Made by a program: the position numbers and the translations under genes. Shown piece after piece: positions 46,931 through 56,996 of a stretch of 64,000 nucleotides of DNA. Each line of letters begins with the position of its first letter. Position 1 is the stretch's first letter. A model generated the notes under the pieces. The model did not search any database and had not been told where the DNA came from. It worked only from the letters and a program-made list of their open reading frames with translations. Origin of the DNA: Synechococcus sp. UW179A (GTDB taxonomy: Bacteria > Cyanobacteriota > Cyanobacteriia > PCC-6307 > Cyanobiaceae); the NCBI RefSeq assembly GCF_900473965.1, contig NZ_UCNJ01000025.1, positions 124,001 to 188,000 on the forward strand. The letters run 5' to 3'.

Positions 46931-47001
46931 GGGGTTGCGTACCGGTGGGGCGAACCTAGTCGTGATCACTGCTTACAGTCAGCTGTCGTGATGTCAAAGC
47001 C

Positions 47002-48009
47002 TTGAGCGCCACCGTGTCCCTGCAGCAGCTCACCGACCAGCTAGAGGCGCTTGAAGCTGAGGCTGCTGAAGCGATCTCTGCAGCGGCTGATGCTGAGGCC
47101 CTTGAGCAGCTTCGGATCGGATTGCTCGGCAAGAAGGGTCGCCTCTCAGGAGTGCTGGGTGCCATGGGCAAGCTTCCTGGTGAAGAACGGCCCTTGGTTG
47201 GTCAGCGCGCCAACGTGCTCAAATCCCAGGTTCAAACTCTGCTGAGCGACCGACTGCAGGCGGTGAAGCAGGCGGCGATGGAAGCCCGGATCGCGTCTGA
47301 GACCCTCGATGTGACCGCTCCTGCCCAGGGGATTCCCATGGGTCATCGCCATCCCCTGGTCACGACCACCGAGGAGATCGTTGACCTGTTCTGCGGCCTT
47401 GGATACCAGGTGGTTGAAGGCCCTGAAGTGGAAACCGATCACCACAACTTCACTGCTCTGAACATCCCGCCGGATCATCCCGCCCGGGATATGCAGGACA
47501 CCTTTTACCTCAAGGACAATCTGCTGCTGCGCACCCACACCTCGCCGGTGCAGATTCGTCACCTCGAAAACCATGCGCCGCCGGTGAGGATTGTGGCGCC
47601 TGGTCGTGTTTATCGCCGGGATGCGGTTGATGCCACCCATTCGCCGGTGTTTCATCAGGTGGAGGTGCTCGCGATTGATGAGAACCTCGATTTCAGCCAT
47701 CTGCGCGGCACGGTGATGGCTTTCCTCAAGGCATTTTTCGGGGATCTGCCCGTGCGCTTTCGCGCCAGTTATTTCCCGTTCACGGAGCCGTCTGCCGAAG
47801 TGGACGTGCAGTGGCGCGGCCGCTGGTTGGAAGTGATGGGCTGCGGCATGGTTGATCCCGCCGTGTTGGAGGGTCTGGGTTTGGATCCCGAGCGTTACAG
47901 CGGTTTTGCCGCTGGTGTGGGAGTGGAGCGTTTCTGCATGGTGCGCCACGGAATTGATGACATTCGCCGTCTCTACACCAGTGATCTTCGTTTTCTGGAG
48001 CAGTTTTGA
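47002..48009 (+). CDS. pheS: Phenylalanyl-tRNA synthetase alpha chain
   Basis: Charges tRNA-Phe with the beta chain (not in the window). It has 335 residues: an N-terminal coiled coil ([20 protein letters not shown]), [60 protein letters not shown], motif 2 [22 protein letters not shown], and motif 3 [18 protein letters not shown]. The GTG/TTG-like start region gives [20 protein letters not shown]. Confidence 0.95.
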   Translation: MSATVSLQQLTDQLEALEAEAAEAISAAADAEALEQLRIGLLGKKGRLSGVLGAMGKLPGEERPLVGQRANVLKSQVQTLLSDRLQAVKQAAMEARIASETLDVTAPAQGIPMGHRHPLVTTTEEIVDLFCGLGYQVVEGPEVETDHHNFTALNIPPDHPARDMQDTFYLKDNLLLRTHTSPVQIRHLENHAPPVRIVAPGRVYRRDAVDATHSPVFHQVEVLAIDENLDFSHLRGTVMAFLKAFFGDLPVRFRASYFPFTEPSAEVDVQWRGRWLEVMGCGMVDPAVLEGLGLDPERYSGFAAGVGVERFCMVRHGIDDIRRLYTSDLRFLEQF

Positions 48010-48162
48010 TCAGGCTGCAGTAACCCCTGCAGACGATTGATGTTCGACTTTGCGCGTCGCTCTGCGGTCGCTGATCCCGTTTATTCCGTATTGGCGGCTC
48101 AGCGCTGACGCTCTTTCGCACAGGGCTCAACATGCGGGAACTGTTTTCGCTCGGCGTCAGGC

Positions 48163-49806
48163 ATGTCCGTGCTCTCTGTTTTCGACGGTTCCACGCGGGC
48201 GGTGGAGATCGTGCGGATCGTCAGTCGCCATGAATGGTCATTTCTATCCCAGTTGCTGCGCCGCGGTCATGCCGCTGAGACGCGTCTGCCGTTGCCCTCA
48301 GTGCTGTGCAATCTGCTCACCGAGCTCGGGCCTGTTTATGTGAAGTTGGGCCAGCTGCTGAGCACGCGTCCCGACCTGCTGTCGGATGACTACATCGAGG
48401 CTCTCAGCCGGCTTCAGGCCAATGTTCCTCCGGCGGCCTGGCCAGAAGTGCGTGAACAGATGGCCCAGGAGCTCGGTTCCGACGTCAGCTCGGTTTTCGG
48501 CAGTTTTGAGGAAGAACCCATTGCCGCAGGCAGTGTCGGCCAGGTGTATCGCGCCAATCTCCAAAACGGGCCGAAGGTGGCGGTGAAAGTGCTGCGGCCT
48601 GGTATCGAATCCCAAGTGCAGGAGGATGGTCGTCTGTTGCGTAAAATCGCCGCAATGGCGTCGGCGACCGCGCTCGGTGGCCAATACGACTTCGTGGGGC
48701 TTGCCGACCAAGTCCTCGAAGCTCTTGGTCGCGAGCTGGATTTCCGGATTGAAGCTGAAAACACACTTCGGCTACAGCGCTGCCTGGCGGCTTCCAGCTT
48801 TGTGCCCAATGGAAAGCTGAGGCTTCCAAACGTGGAGGAAAACCTCTCCGGTCAGCGGGTGCTGGTGCTCGAGTGGATTGATGGTGACTCGATCCTGACT
48901 GCAGCAGCGAGACAGTTCCTTGAGGCTGGTCCAGGCATTGCCTCCACCACCAGCGCCATGCTGGGTGCCTTTGTCGAGCAGTACTTCGTTGAGGGTTTCT
49001 TTCATGCCGACCCTCACCCCGGCAATCTCAAAGTTCAGGCTGATGGCACGGTGATCCTGCTTGATGCCGGCATGGTGGGTCAGTTTGATCCACGCACCCG
49101 CAGCAACCTGCTGGATCTGGTGCTGGCGCTCATCAATCAGGATGCTGCGCGCGCCACTGATCTTCTTGAGCAGATTGCGCCGCCTGCACGTGGCGTGCGG
49201 GTGGATCGCCAGCAGCTGCAGCGACAGCTCGATCAGTTGATTTCTCGCAGTTTTTCCAAGCCGCTGCAAGAGCTGAATTTCGCGCTGTTCTTGGCGGAGC
49301 TGCTGCAGTTGGCCAACCGCACAGGTCTCTGTGTGCCAGGCACTCTGGGATTGTTTGTGAAGTCGGTCACCAATTTGGAGGGCGTGGGCTGTTCGCTCAA
49401 TCCCGCATTCAGCTTCACCGGTGAGATGCAGCCTCTTGTGGCCAAACTGCTGGCGAGATCGGTGATGTTGCCGCAGCAGCGTTTGATGCAGTTCGGCCTT
49501 GACCTGCGCAACCTCTCAATTGACTCACCCAGACAACTGAGTCAGTTGTTGCGTCGTTTTAGCAGTGATGAGCTGTCATTCGCCCTGCAGATCGAGGGCC
49601 TCGAATCCCTGCGCAGAACCCTGGATCGTTTGTCGCGACGGGTGTCTTTGGCGATTCTGGTGGCGGCTCTGCTGCTCAGCGCCACACTGATGGCCACCCT
49701 TGCTCAACAGCAGCTGCTGCGCAACGTGAGTGAGGCGCTATTCATTGTTGCGACCGTGTTCGGGATCTGGTTGATCGTGTCACTGCTGAAACCCAGCAGA
49801 CGCTGA
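48163..49806 (+). CDS. ABC1/AarF/UbiB-family protein kinase-like protein
   Basis: A 547-residue member of the ABC1 atypical kinase family, linked to isoprenoid quinone handling and thylakoid/plastoglobule function in relatives. Motifs: LGPVYVKLGQLLSTRPDLL (KxGQ), EEPIAAGSVGQVYRANLQ (Ala-rich nucleotide loop), VAVKVLRPGIESQVQED (Lys), GFFHADPHPGNLKVQADGTV (catalytic His/Asp/Asn), and LLDAGMVGQFD. Two hydrophobic segments near the C-terminus (VSLAILVAALLLSATLMATL; ALFIVATVFGIWLIVSLL) anchor it in the membrane. Rightward, 150 bp after pheS. Confidence 0.9.
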   Translation: MSVLSVFDGSTRAVEIVRIVSRHEWSFLSQLLRRGHAAETRLPLPSVLCNLLTELGPVYVKLGQLLSTRPDLLSDDYIEALSRLQANVPPAAWPEVREQMAQELGSDVSSVFGSFEEEPIAAGSVGQVYRANLQNGPKVAVKVLRPGIESQVQEDGRLLRKIAAMASATALGGQYDFVGLADQVLEALGRELDFRIEAENTLRLQRCLAASSFVPNGKLRLPNVEENLSGQRVLVLEWIDGDSILTAAARQFLEAGPGIASTTSAMLGAFVEQYFVEGFFHADPHPGNLKVQADGTVILLDAGMVGQFDPRTRSNLLDLVLALINQDAARATDLLEQIAPPARGVRVDRQQLQRQLDQLISRSFSKPLQELNFALFLAELLQLANRTGLCVPGTLGLFVKSVTNLEGVGCSLNPAFSFTGEMQPLVAKLLARSVMLPQQRLMQFGLDLRNLSIDSPRQLSQLLRRFSSDELSFALQIEGLESLRRTLDRLSRRVSLAILVAALLLSATLMATLAQQQLLRNVSEALFIVATVFGIWLIVSLLKPSRR

Positions 49807-49880
49807 TCAAAAAGTCTCCACACGCGTGTTAAGGCAGGATCCTTCTCATAAAGTGATCGCAACGTTGCATGTAGCGATCG

Positions 49881-50789
49881 GTGCCCCGTGTCGGACTGAT
49901 CGTCAATGACGGCAAGCCGCTGGCGGTAGAAATCGCGGGCAAAATTCATTCGCGTCTTGAGCTGGTTGGTCACGAGGTGATCCGTGCCAGCAGCTCAGGC
50001 GGGATGGTTGGGTTCGCGAATCCCGATCAGCACCTACGCATGCTGGGGTACAACGCCTGCGTCCCAGAGGGCTTTGATCACTCGATGGTCTTGGCAATCG
50101 TGCTGGGTGGCGACGGCACGGTGTTGTCCGCAGCGCGTCAGACCGCTCCTGTGGGAGTACCGATTCTCACCATCAATACAGGACATCTCGGCTTCTTGGC
50201 AGAGGCTTATCTCGATGATCTGGATCATGCTCTGGATCAGGTACTCACCCAGCAGTGGACCATCGAAGAGCGGGCCAATCTGGTGGTGAGTGTGATGCGC
50301 GGTGATCAGCGCCGTTGGGAAGCGTTGTCACTCAATGAGATGGCGTTACACAGGGAACCGCTCACGAGCATGTGTCATTTCGAGATCGCCATCGGTCGCC
50401 ATGCTCCTGTGGATATCTCTGCCGATGGAGTGATTTTGTCGACCCCGACGGGGTCTACCGCCTATGCACTCAGTGCCGGGGGACCGGTGATCACGCCGGA
50501 CTGCCCGGTGCTGCAGCTCACGCCGATCGCTCCCCATTCGCTGGCTTCAAGGGCGTTGGTGTTCAGTGATGCTGAGCCTGTCACCGTTTTCCCCGCCACA
50601 CCTGAACGCCTGATGATGGTGGTGGACGGCTGTGCAGGTTGTTATGTGTGGCCGGAAGATCGTGTTTTGATTCGCCGCAGTGATCATCCCGTTCGCTTTG
50701 TGCGTCTCAGGGACCATGAGTTTTTTCAGGTTCTACGCAACAAACTGGGCTGGGGGTTGCCCCATGTGGCCAAGCCCGATCGTTCATGA
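49881..50789 (+). CDS. nadK: NAD kinase
   Basis: Phosphorylates NAD to NADP. It has 302 residues from GTG 49881 ([20 protein letters not shown]). Motifs: [64 protein letters not shown] and [20 protein letters not shown]. The 3' end overlaps the response-regulator start (ATGA). Confidence 0.94.
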   Translation: MPRVGLIVNDGKPLAVEIAGKIHSRLELVGHEVIRASSSGGMVGFANPDQHLRMLGYNACVPEGFDHSMVLAIVLGGDGTVLSAARQTAPVGVPILTINTGHLGFLAEAYLDDLDHALDQVLTQQWTIEERANLVVSVMRGDQRRWEALSLNEMALHREPLTSMCHFEIAIGRHAPVDISADGVILSTPTGSTAYALSAGGPVITPDCPVLQLTPIAPHSLASRALVFSDAEPVTVFPATPERLMMVVDGCAGCYVWPEDRVLIRRSDHPVRFVRLRDHEFFQVLRNKLGWGLPHVAKPDRS

Positions 50790-51505
50790 CCGTTGTGCAT
50801 GGCTCCATGGCAGGCAGCTTTCAAGATGCCGTTGTTCTGCTGGTTGGCCCCGAGGCGGCAGCACTGGCGGAACGTCTGAGGGCTTCGGGATACGCTCCGA
50901 TTAACTGGACCGTTGGTGCTGAAAGCGATCTGGTCAACGGTTCCGACCCAGCCCCGGTTGCTGCGATCCTGGCTAGCGACCAGGGATCAAGGGTTCTCGA
51001 GCTGCGCTCTCGTTTTGAGGCACTGCCGATTCTGATCGGAGTGAGCGACGACAGTATTGCCGCCCGGGAGTCGGTGTTGGCCTTCGGTGCGGATGATTTT
51101 TGGTTCACTTTCAGTGCCCCGAGCGATTTGCTGCAGCGGTTGCGCTTGCATCTTTCGATTCAATCCCGCAGTGCACTGAGACCTCCGCTGCTGCAGCTCG
51201 CTGATCTCAGCGTGGACATCAGTTCCAGGCAGGTGCGTCGCGGTTCTCGGTCTCTTGTCCTCACGGCCAGGGAATATGCGCTCTTGGTGCTGTTGCTGGA
51301 GGAGCGGGGCAGGGTTGTGAGCAGAGATCGCATCCTCCGGGATGTCTGGAAGGATGACCAGGGTTCCTCCAGCAACGTGATCGAGGTGTATGTCCGTTAC
51401 CTGCGCCAGAAACTCGAGGAAGGCGGGGAGCCTCGTTTGATTCATACGATCCGTGGTCGGGGCTATTGCCTCAACGACGGCTTCCCGAGCCTGCGCCACA
51501 TGTGA
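50786..51505 (+). CDS. OmpR-type regulator with degenerate receiver domain
   Basis: A 239-residue winged-helix regulator. The C-terminal domain is standard Omp[41 protein letters not shown] and [20 protein letters not shown] with [11 protein letters not shown]. The N-terminal receiver-like part (about residues 15-120) lacks the phospho-Asp motif (position reads AAILASDQG) and the conserved Lys (FTFSAPSD instead of TKP), so it is unlikely to be controlled by phosphorylation. It starts within the nadK stop and its stop overlaps the DUF192 start; no histidine kinase is beside it. Confidence 0.88.
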   Translation: MTVVHGSMAGSFQDAVVLLVGPEAAALAERLRASGYAPINWTVGAESDLVNGSDPAPVAAILASDQGSRVLELRSRFEALPILIGVSDDSIAARESVLAFGADDFWFTFSAPSDLLQRLRLHLSIQSRSALRPPLLQLADLSVDISSRQVRRGSRSLVLTAREYALLVLLLEERGRVVSRDRILRDVWKDDQGSSSNVIEVYVRYLRQKLEEGGEPRLIHTIRGRGYCLNDGFPSLRHM

Positions 51506-51945
51506 TGGATCAGCCACCTCTGCCTCCTCAGATCTTGCCGATCGAAGCGCGTTGGTGCCTGGAGCAGCGCCCTGCGAGTTGTATTGCTCTGGAAGTGGCT
51601 GATCAGCCTGAAGAGCAGCGGAAGGGACTCATGCAGCGCCCTGCCCTGCCGCCCCTCCGAGGGATGTGGTTTCCGGCCCGATCGGCTCAGCCGCTGCGTT
51701 TTTGGATGCGTCATACCCTCGCTCCCCTGGACATGGTGTTTATCCGTGACGGCAGGGTGCTCGACATCGCAGCCAACGTGCCGATTTGTGCGGCATTGCC
51801 TTGTCCTTCCTATTGGGCTGATGCTGATGGCAATGGTCGAGCGGATTTTGTTGATGGCGTGATCGAAATTGGCGCGGGTGAAGCACTGCGCTTGAACATT
51901 CGTTCGGGCGATGCAGTGACGATTGAAGCAGTCAGCGCCAATTAA
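51505..51945 (+). CDS. DUF192 family protein
   Basis: A 146-residue protein from ATG 51505, overlapping the regulator's TGA by one base. DUF192 signatures: CIALEVADQPEEQRKGLMQR (the RxxGLMxR motif), GMWFPARSAQPLRFWMRHTL, APLDMVFIRDGRVLDIAANV, PICAALPCPSY and GAGEALRLNIRSGDAVTI. No signal peptide is evident, unlike many members, and the protein's role is unknown. Third gene of nadK-regulator-DUF192. Confidence 0.88.
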   Translation: MDQPPLPPQILPIEARWCLEQRPASCIALEVADQPEEQRKGLMQRPALPPLRGMWFPARSAQPLRFWMRHTLAPLDMVFIRDGRVLDIAANVPICAALPCPSYWADADGNGRADFVDGVIEIGAGEALRLNIRSGDAVTIEAVSAN

Positions 51946-52131
51946 CGTCGCTCTCATAACTTTATCTGCTGAAAATCGCGGAAATTGATGAACTCAGAAT
52001 CCCTGAGTCATGACTGCTTGATAAGACGTGGAAACAGCTGTTCTTTTAACCGAACCTTGGATGACGGTTATCCTCCCTTTAGGGATGGATGTCGGGGCAA
52101 TAGACCAAAAAAGTCCTTTGAAGAGGCGGTG

Positions 52132-52851
52132 ATGAACACACTAAAAATTCAATCCTCGACTCAGACGAACCTCGAGGCGGCTTTCGGTGGTGAAAGCATG
52201 GCGAGCCGCAAGTATCTGTTCTTTGCCGATGTTGCGAAAAAGCTCGGTAATCAGGAACTGGCGCGTTTGTTTCGAGAGACTGCAGCACAGGAAACAGAAC
52301 ATGCATTTGCACACTTTCGTCTGTTGCATCCAGAACTGGTGTTTGACAATCCTGAGGACCTCAGTGAGGACTTCAAACAGATGTTGCTAGCCCGATGCCT
52401 CGAGTTGGCGATTGAAGGTGAAGTGTATGAATACACCACGATGTATCCAGCATTTGCAGCTGAAGCTTTTCAAGATGAAGATCATGCTGCAGGTGAGGAA
52501 TTCCAAGAGCAGGGTGAAGAATCAAAAGAGCATGCAAATATGTTCCATTCAGCTGCTAAGAACTTTGGACTCCTAACTGCGATTGAAAAACATCACGCTG
52601 AACGCTACGGAGTGGCTCTTTCTGCACTGAAAGGTGATGGAGAGCCTGGCGAGTCGGAGCAACCAGTATCCAATCAATGGATCTGTAAGAAATGCTCGAT
52701 GATTTATGATCCTGTCGCTGGTGATCCTGATTCAGGCATTGCTCCAGGTACGCCATTTGAAGCCATCCCTGATGATTGGAGTTGTCCAATCTGCGGTGTT
52801 ACAAAAGCAAGTTTTGTTCCTTATCGCACTGCTCAGTTGAAGGCTGCTTGA
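52132..52851 (+). CDS. Rubrerythrin
   Basis: A non-heme diiron peroxidase with a rubredoxin tail, 239 residues from ATG 52132 (ribosome site AAGAGGCGGT). The four-helix domain has [52 protein letters not shown] and [14 protein letters not shown] carrying the ExxH diiron ligands. The C-terminal rubredoxin has [12 protein letters not shown] and [10 protein letters not shown] (CxxC pairs). It probably removes peroxide or scavenges in low oxygen. The upstream in-frame extension lacks family similarity. Starts its own unit after 186 bp. Confidence 0.92.
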   Translation: MNTLKIQSSTQTNLEAAFGGESMASRKYLFFADVAKKLGNQELARLFRETAAQETEHAFAHFRLLHPELVFDNPEDLSEDFKQMLLARCLELAIEGEVYEYTTMYPAFAAEAFQDEDHAAGEEFQEQGEESKEHANMFHSAAKNFGLLTAIEKHHAERYGVALSALKGDGEPGESEQPVSNQWICKKCSMIYDPVAGDPDSGIAPGTPFEAIPDDWSCPICGVTKASFVPYRTAQLKAA

Positions 52852-52995
52852 GTTTCCTTGATGTTGAGAGCCGTTGATGATCCTGCTGGTAGCTGGCAGC
52901 TCCAGCAGAACGGCATTTATCAGTTGTACTCTTTTGGCGGATGATGCAGCTTTGGCTCAGCAGAGCTATGTTTAAACTGCTTGGAGTTGTAAAAA

Positions 52996-53343
52996 ATGAT
53001 CTCCTGTTATCTGCAGAAACTTGTTGCTCAAATCAGATCAAAGCCCAATGAAGAGTGGCTTCATCTCAAGGATGTGATTGAGTCTGGTGGTAATGCGGGT
53101 CTAGAGGCCTGGCTCAAGGAAGTAGCATCTCTTGCATCAGATCTTGAAACCAATTTCGAATCTGCCTCCAGAGGCAAGAAGACCAAGTACTGCCTTAAAA
53201 AAGTTCAGGCTCTTGAAGATCGCTACAGAAGACAGGCTGCCGCTTATAAAAAAGCGATTGATGTTGGTCTGATTCATGACAACAAACTGCCAAGGCTTTA
53301 CAGCTCGAACATGACCATGTTGATTAATCGTTACGCGCGCTAG
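52996..53343 (+). CDS. Small helical hypothetical protein
   Basis: A 115-residue basic, mostly helical protein (LVAQIRSKPNEEWLHLKDVI, SRGKKTKYCLKKVQALEDRY, LINRYAR end). One or two Cys, no signal or membrane segment. No family recognised; coding-like composition and an ATG at 52996 support it. Rightward, 145 bp after rubrerythrin. Confidence 0.6.
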   Translation: MISCYLQKLVAQIRSKPNEEWLHLKDVIESGGNAGLEAWLKEVASLASDLETNFESASRGKKTKYCLKKVQALEDRYRRQAAAYKKAIDVGLIHDNKLPRLYSSNMTMLINRYAR

Positions 53344-53481
53344 AGATAGTGGGTTTTGGCGATTGACACTTCGATTGATAACAATTAAAGGCAGCCCCGC
53401 TTCATGTGATATTGGCTATTGTGATAAATCATGCTTGTGCGGCTTGCGGTCCGAGCAATTATCTGCCAAAGCGCCTAAGTC

Positions 53482-53676
53482 ATGATATCTCCCATGTCAT
53501 CCTTTTTCTATGAGGCGGATGACCATTATTGCCGTGAGGTTGAGCAATGGTGGCAAGAAAGGATTCGATATTTGATCGGTAATGGCCAGGCTTATGATGC
53601 TGCAGCTCTGTTTGAGGATTTTGAACTTGAACGAAAACTGACGATTGTTAAGCCTGAAAGTGATGAAATCAGGTGA
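53482..53676 (+). CDS. Small acidic hypothetical protein
   Basis: A 64-residue protein (ATG at 53482, or MSSFFYEADDHYCREVEQWW at 53494). Aromatic and charged (WWQERIRYLIGNGQAYDAAA, LFEDFELERKLTIVKPESDE), likely a compact helix-strand protein. No family recognised; resembles many small orphan genes of marine Synechococcus islands. Confidence 0.6.
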   Translation: MISPMSSFFYEADDHYCREVEQWWQERIRYLIGNGQAYDAAALFEDFELERKLTIVKPESDEIR

Positions 53677-53896
53677 GCGTCTTCGGCTTTTTGATGAGAG
53701 CTGATTGATATCAAGTCAGGATTTGCTGATTAAAGAGTCTGATGCAGTTGTCAAATATTATGGGTGTCGCGATTGATTGGCCGAAGAATCGCTGGGATAA
53801 ATGTTGCTTGATATTATTGATTGGAATGGGTTCTCAAAGGTTTAGGTGCTCTCTTTGGTAATTTGTTTTTCACTGCGATTTTAGAAGTGAATTGGC

Positions 53897-54040
53897 TTAT
53901 TCATCACTTCTGTATGGCTTTTTGGGGTGCCGGTCTTTGGCTTGTTTGATCTGATTGTGCATGCAGTTATTGCGCATTCTGGCTTGTCCGCTGATTGAGC
54001 CCAGTTGAGCTAGGGCCACAGCTCCACCCAGGACAACCAA
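53897..54040 (-). CDS. Tiny secreted-type peptide or remnant
   Basis: A minus-strand frame from TTG 54040: VVLGGAVALAQLGSISGQAR, MRNNCMHNQIKQAKDRHPKK, PYRSDE. A short hydrophobic start and a single Cys in a charged mature part resemble small exported peptides; compare the protein at 56312 (DHNRCVSISKKAL). No ATG and no clear ribosome site, so it could be a 5'-truncated gene. Confidence 0.4.
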   Translation of the reverse strand: MVVLGGAVALAQLGSISGQARMRNNCMHNQIKQAKDRHPKKPYRSDE

Positions 54041-54119
54041 GGTCTTGAGTCAAGGTCGTTGAAGCGTTCTTCCAGTCAGGATTCCAGTTTCTTGCCTGCT
54101 GCAAGCGCCGTTCCCTGGT

Positions 54120-54347
54120 TCACCATGCTGCCTCAGTGTCAGTCCAGCCGTATTGCTTGAGCTGGAACCACAGAGCAACGGCGTCTTCATATCTCATGCT
54201 TCGCCGGGTTTTCAGAAGAGCGGGCTCATCGCCAGGCATGGGTCTCCCATTGTCCACAACGACTCCTGCATTCAGTGCCCAGGCTTTTGGATCTCTGTGA
54301 AACCTGGCGTACCAGCATCCTTTTGGATCCTTCAGCCATCCATCCAT
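54120..54347 (-). CDS. DUF1651 family protein
   Basis: A 75-residue protein: MDGWLKDPKGCWYARFHRDP, MPGDEPALLKTRRSMRYEDA, VALWFQLKQYGWTDTEAAW. The GDEPALLKTRRSM and ALWFQLKQYGW motifs are those of DUF1651, a family almost confined to marine picocyanobacteria, often in many copies. Function unknown. A degraded second copy with a nonsense codon lies at 56578. Confidence 0.8.
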   Translation of the reverse strand: MDGWLKDPKGCWYARFHRDPKAWALNAGVVVDNGRPMPGDEPALLKTRRSMRYEDAVALWFQLKQYGWTDTEAAW

Positions 54348-54401
54348 CGCTTTTTGCCCTCAGCGGTCAGCACTGATAGTAATAGTACAGGCGTACTGTT
54401 T

Positions 54402-54548
54402 CTAGTTCTTGTGGGGTTCGCAGAACGCATCGATCCCGCTAAGACCGCCGTTGTAGTTGTCTGGGGCCTCTGCATTGATGCCAAGTCGTTTCCAGTAACC
54501 AGCGAAGTGCTCCAAGCTCTCATAACCATTAGGGAAAGGGTTAACGAG
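54402..54548 (-). pseudogene. Gene fragment with strong coding look
   Basis: The minus-strand frame between TAG 54549-54551 and TAG 54402-54404 reads LVNPFPNGYESLEHFAGYWK, RLGINAEAPDNYNGGLSGID, AFCEPHKN. It has no start codon, but the residue pattern (ordered aromatics, Gly turns, a Cys at the end) looks like the C-terminus of a real small protein. No family is recognised. Other frames of this stretch look like noise. Confidence 0.45.
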
Positions 54549-56311
54549 CTATTCAAGGCAGAGGTCTCGTTTCGACTAGCAGCCAGCGATCAGTAGAGAG
54601 GCAGTGGTAGTGGCTGTGATGGTGGAGAAGCATTTCATGGTTGTGATTGCGACATCAGCGGTACTGGTAACCCTTCAATACAGAGCTCTGAATGTTTTGC
54701 ACCCATCCGGCGATGACCGCAGTGCCCACCAGTCGGAGCAAAGCTCGGTGTCAAGGTTTTTGAATCGCTTTAGCTGCTTGAAAGCAAAAAAGACAGTAAG
54801 CGCGAGTGCCCAGGCTGAAGATTTGACTTTGCCAAGGGCATTGCTTGGAACTTTGAATGAAGCCAGCAGGCCAAAGACAGTATGAGTCGTGAGTTGGCTT
54901 GTGAGTGATCACCCTGTTCTGAGCTGTCTTGATATCAATCCTCTAGACGGATTCCTGATTCTCTAAAATTGATGAGGATTGAGTCAGAATATCGCGCACG
55001 TATTTTGACCAACTCATGCGTGATCAGTGCTTTTGGATGACATTCTTTGTACATATGATCGGCCTTGGCTTTGTCGTCGAGTCAGATATCCTGCGTCCGC
55101 TTTGATTGGGCTGTTCCCACCCCTATGAATACTGCTGAATATCTAACGGTGCAGTTGCTGTTCCCCCTGGCCGTTACAGAAAGGGATGTCTGAGCCTGTA
55201 TCAATGCCTCTCCTTCATGCATTGGTTCAGACATGCTTCTGATGCCTGGTTTCCATCGTCCTATGTGATTGTTTGGGCTTGGAGTAGATGCATTGAACGC
55301 TCTTTGTTTGGGAAAGCACAGCTGGATAGTCAATGGAATGCCGGCTCAAGATTCAGGCATCGATGTTGTCTTTCGGGATGGATCGATCATCGGTGTCTAT
55401 GAGCAGATCTGCGTTGCTCGATCCAGAAGAACGAGTCTTTGTCTTGATCAAGCTTTTATGGAACAGTTTGTATCGGAAGTGATGACCCGATCACTTGTCG
55501 CTCTGTTCGGAATAGAACTGGTTATGTCGAACTCCTGTAAGTTCCTTGACATGACCTTCACATGGATCTGCACATCAGCGTGCTCCTGAAGGCAGTGGCC
55601 GAGGCGCTGGGTCTGGATCAGTTGCTGAATGCTTGGCATCCACTTAAAAGCAACCGAGACGGTGATGGTCGGTCATTCAGGTTTATAGGCATGCCCAAGC
55701 AGGATCCTGGAAGCCAATCTGACTCGGAAAGAATCAGTCCAGTGACCTTTGTCAGCCATCGAGATGACTTCCTTGATGAAATAGGTGTTTGCCTCTTTCT
55801 TTGTCATCTTCTGTGCTCCAGCTCACATCTGTCTTACACGAGGTTCTGCTGGTCATTCAAGGGGTTGACGTCAATGCGTCTTGCTGTTGTGCTTTAAGGC
55901 TTCTTGTAAAGCCTCAAAGCGCTCTCTGAACGTTAAAAAAGATCCTGGTAGAGGTTAATCAGAGTCCATCAGGTAAGAAACTTCATCAACTTATGGTCTG
56001 TGGCTTCTTTTGAGAGCTTTCCTTGTCCTGCTCGGTTATGAAGTGTGGGTGCTTCCAGCCGATGCCGATCCATCAGGGCTCACTAGGTCGCCTCGTTTAA
56101 GGGCTCCGTGTGCTGATAAACCTTTTCTTGGTCATGGCAAATCAGCGGATGTCAGCCAAAGAATCTCATCGGTTGATAGAACTTGATCATGCATGTATGG
56201 GACAGGATTTTATTGTTTTAGAGATTCATCTAAGAACTCACTTTCGGGGTTGCCAAGCCACTTCAGCCAAGGTCCAGCCATCGCCAAGGTCCAGCCATGT
56301 GACTAGAGGTA
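54549..56311. other. Long stretch without a supportable gene
   Basis: Several ORFs of 60-115 codons are open on both strands (for example 54604-54885, 55269-55589, 55562-55897, 56110-56322), but none shows a family, a good ribosome site or coherent composition. The frame from 55269 (WIVNGMPAQDSGIDVVFRDG) is the least noise-like. A small hairpin AGGCTT-CTTGT-AAGCCT lies near 55895. It looks like decayed accessory DNA. Confidence 0.4.
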
Positions 56312-56515
56312 TTAATTGCTGAGAAAATGTGGATTGCCATTGCACTCGCTTACAGCGACAGCATGGGAGTGAGGCTCCGCCAACCCTTTCGCCATCAGTG
56401 CCTTCTTGCTGATGGACACACAGCGGTTGTGGTCCCTGGACTGCTGGGCCACCTCATTGAAAAGAAGAAGAAAGGCTGCTCCACCAACCGCAAGCAACAG
56501 GATCAAAACATTCAT
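56312..56515 (-). CDS. Small anchored or secreted protein
   Basis: From ATG 56515, 67 residues: a hydrophobic N-terminal helix MNVLILLLAVGGAAFLLLFN and a polar part EVAQQSRDHNRCVSISKKAL, MAKGLAEPHSHAVAVSECNG. Two Cys could pair outside the cytoplasm. The upstream in-frame extension begins with an unrelated charged stretch and is not used. No family recognised. Confidence 0.55.
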   Translation of the reverse strand: MNVLILLLAVGGAAFLLLFNEVAQQSRDHNRCVSISKKALMAKGLAEPHSHAVAVSECNGNPHFLSN

Positions 56516-56577
56516 CTCTGACACCCTTCGGATCATGTTCCCAATGTCCTGACGCTCCATAAGCGTTCATAGCCTGA

Positions 56578-56700
56578 TCACCAGGTGGTGTCACAGGATG
56601 TCCAGCCATAGCTTTTGAGCTGAAACCACAGAACAACGGCGTCTTCGTATCTCATGCTTCAACGACTCTTGAGGAGGGTCTGCACGTCACCTTCCCTTGC
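56578..56700 (-). pseudogene. Broken second DUF1651 copy
   Basis: Minus-strand reading gives AREGDVQTLLKSR, a TGA, then SMRYEDAVVLWFQLKSYGWT and SCDTTW with a stop at 56578-56580. Aligned to the intact copy at 54120 (GDEPALLKTRRSMRYEDA VALWFQLKQYGW) the nonsense codon replaces the second Arg of TRRSM. The N-terminal half is lost. DNA identity with the intact copy is high over about 60 bp. Confidence 0.75.
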
Positions 56701-56906
56701 TCGTTGGTAGCGAACGACTAATCAACAGATGGCGAAAGAAAAATGACAGATCAGGACTAAGCACTTGAGCAGCGCTCCCTGAAGATCAATAAAAGGGGCC
56801 TTAGGGCTTTCAGCGTCCTTGGAGGTAAGTCATAGGGCTTCAGAAATTTCGGCTGGGTCTTGGGGGATCAAACCAAATGGCTGATCTACTTTGGTATGCC
56901 TGCATC

Positions 56907-56996
56907 TCACAACAGAAAGGACTGCTCCCCTTGAGCCATGGCGTCATAGGCTTCCGCGAGGCTGATTCCCAGTCGGGCGATGGCGTCGGGGTGATC
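56907..56996 (-). pseudogene. In-frame coding-like tail after the exported protein's stop
   Basis: Immediately after the TAA of the exported protein, the same frame continues as DHPDAIARLGISLAEAYDAM and AQGEQSFLL before TGA. The segment has an amphipathic helix character and no start codon. Either the upstream stop is a recent nonsense mutation that shortened the protein, or this is the 3' remnant of another gene. Confidence 0.45.

Noticed and set aside
51985-52131. N-terminal extension of rubrerythrin
   Set aside because: The added 49 residues lack rubrerythrin similarity, and a good ribosome site precedes ATG 52132.
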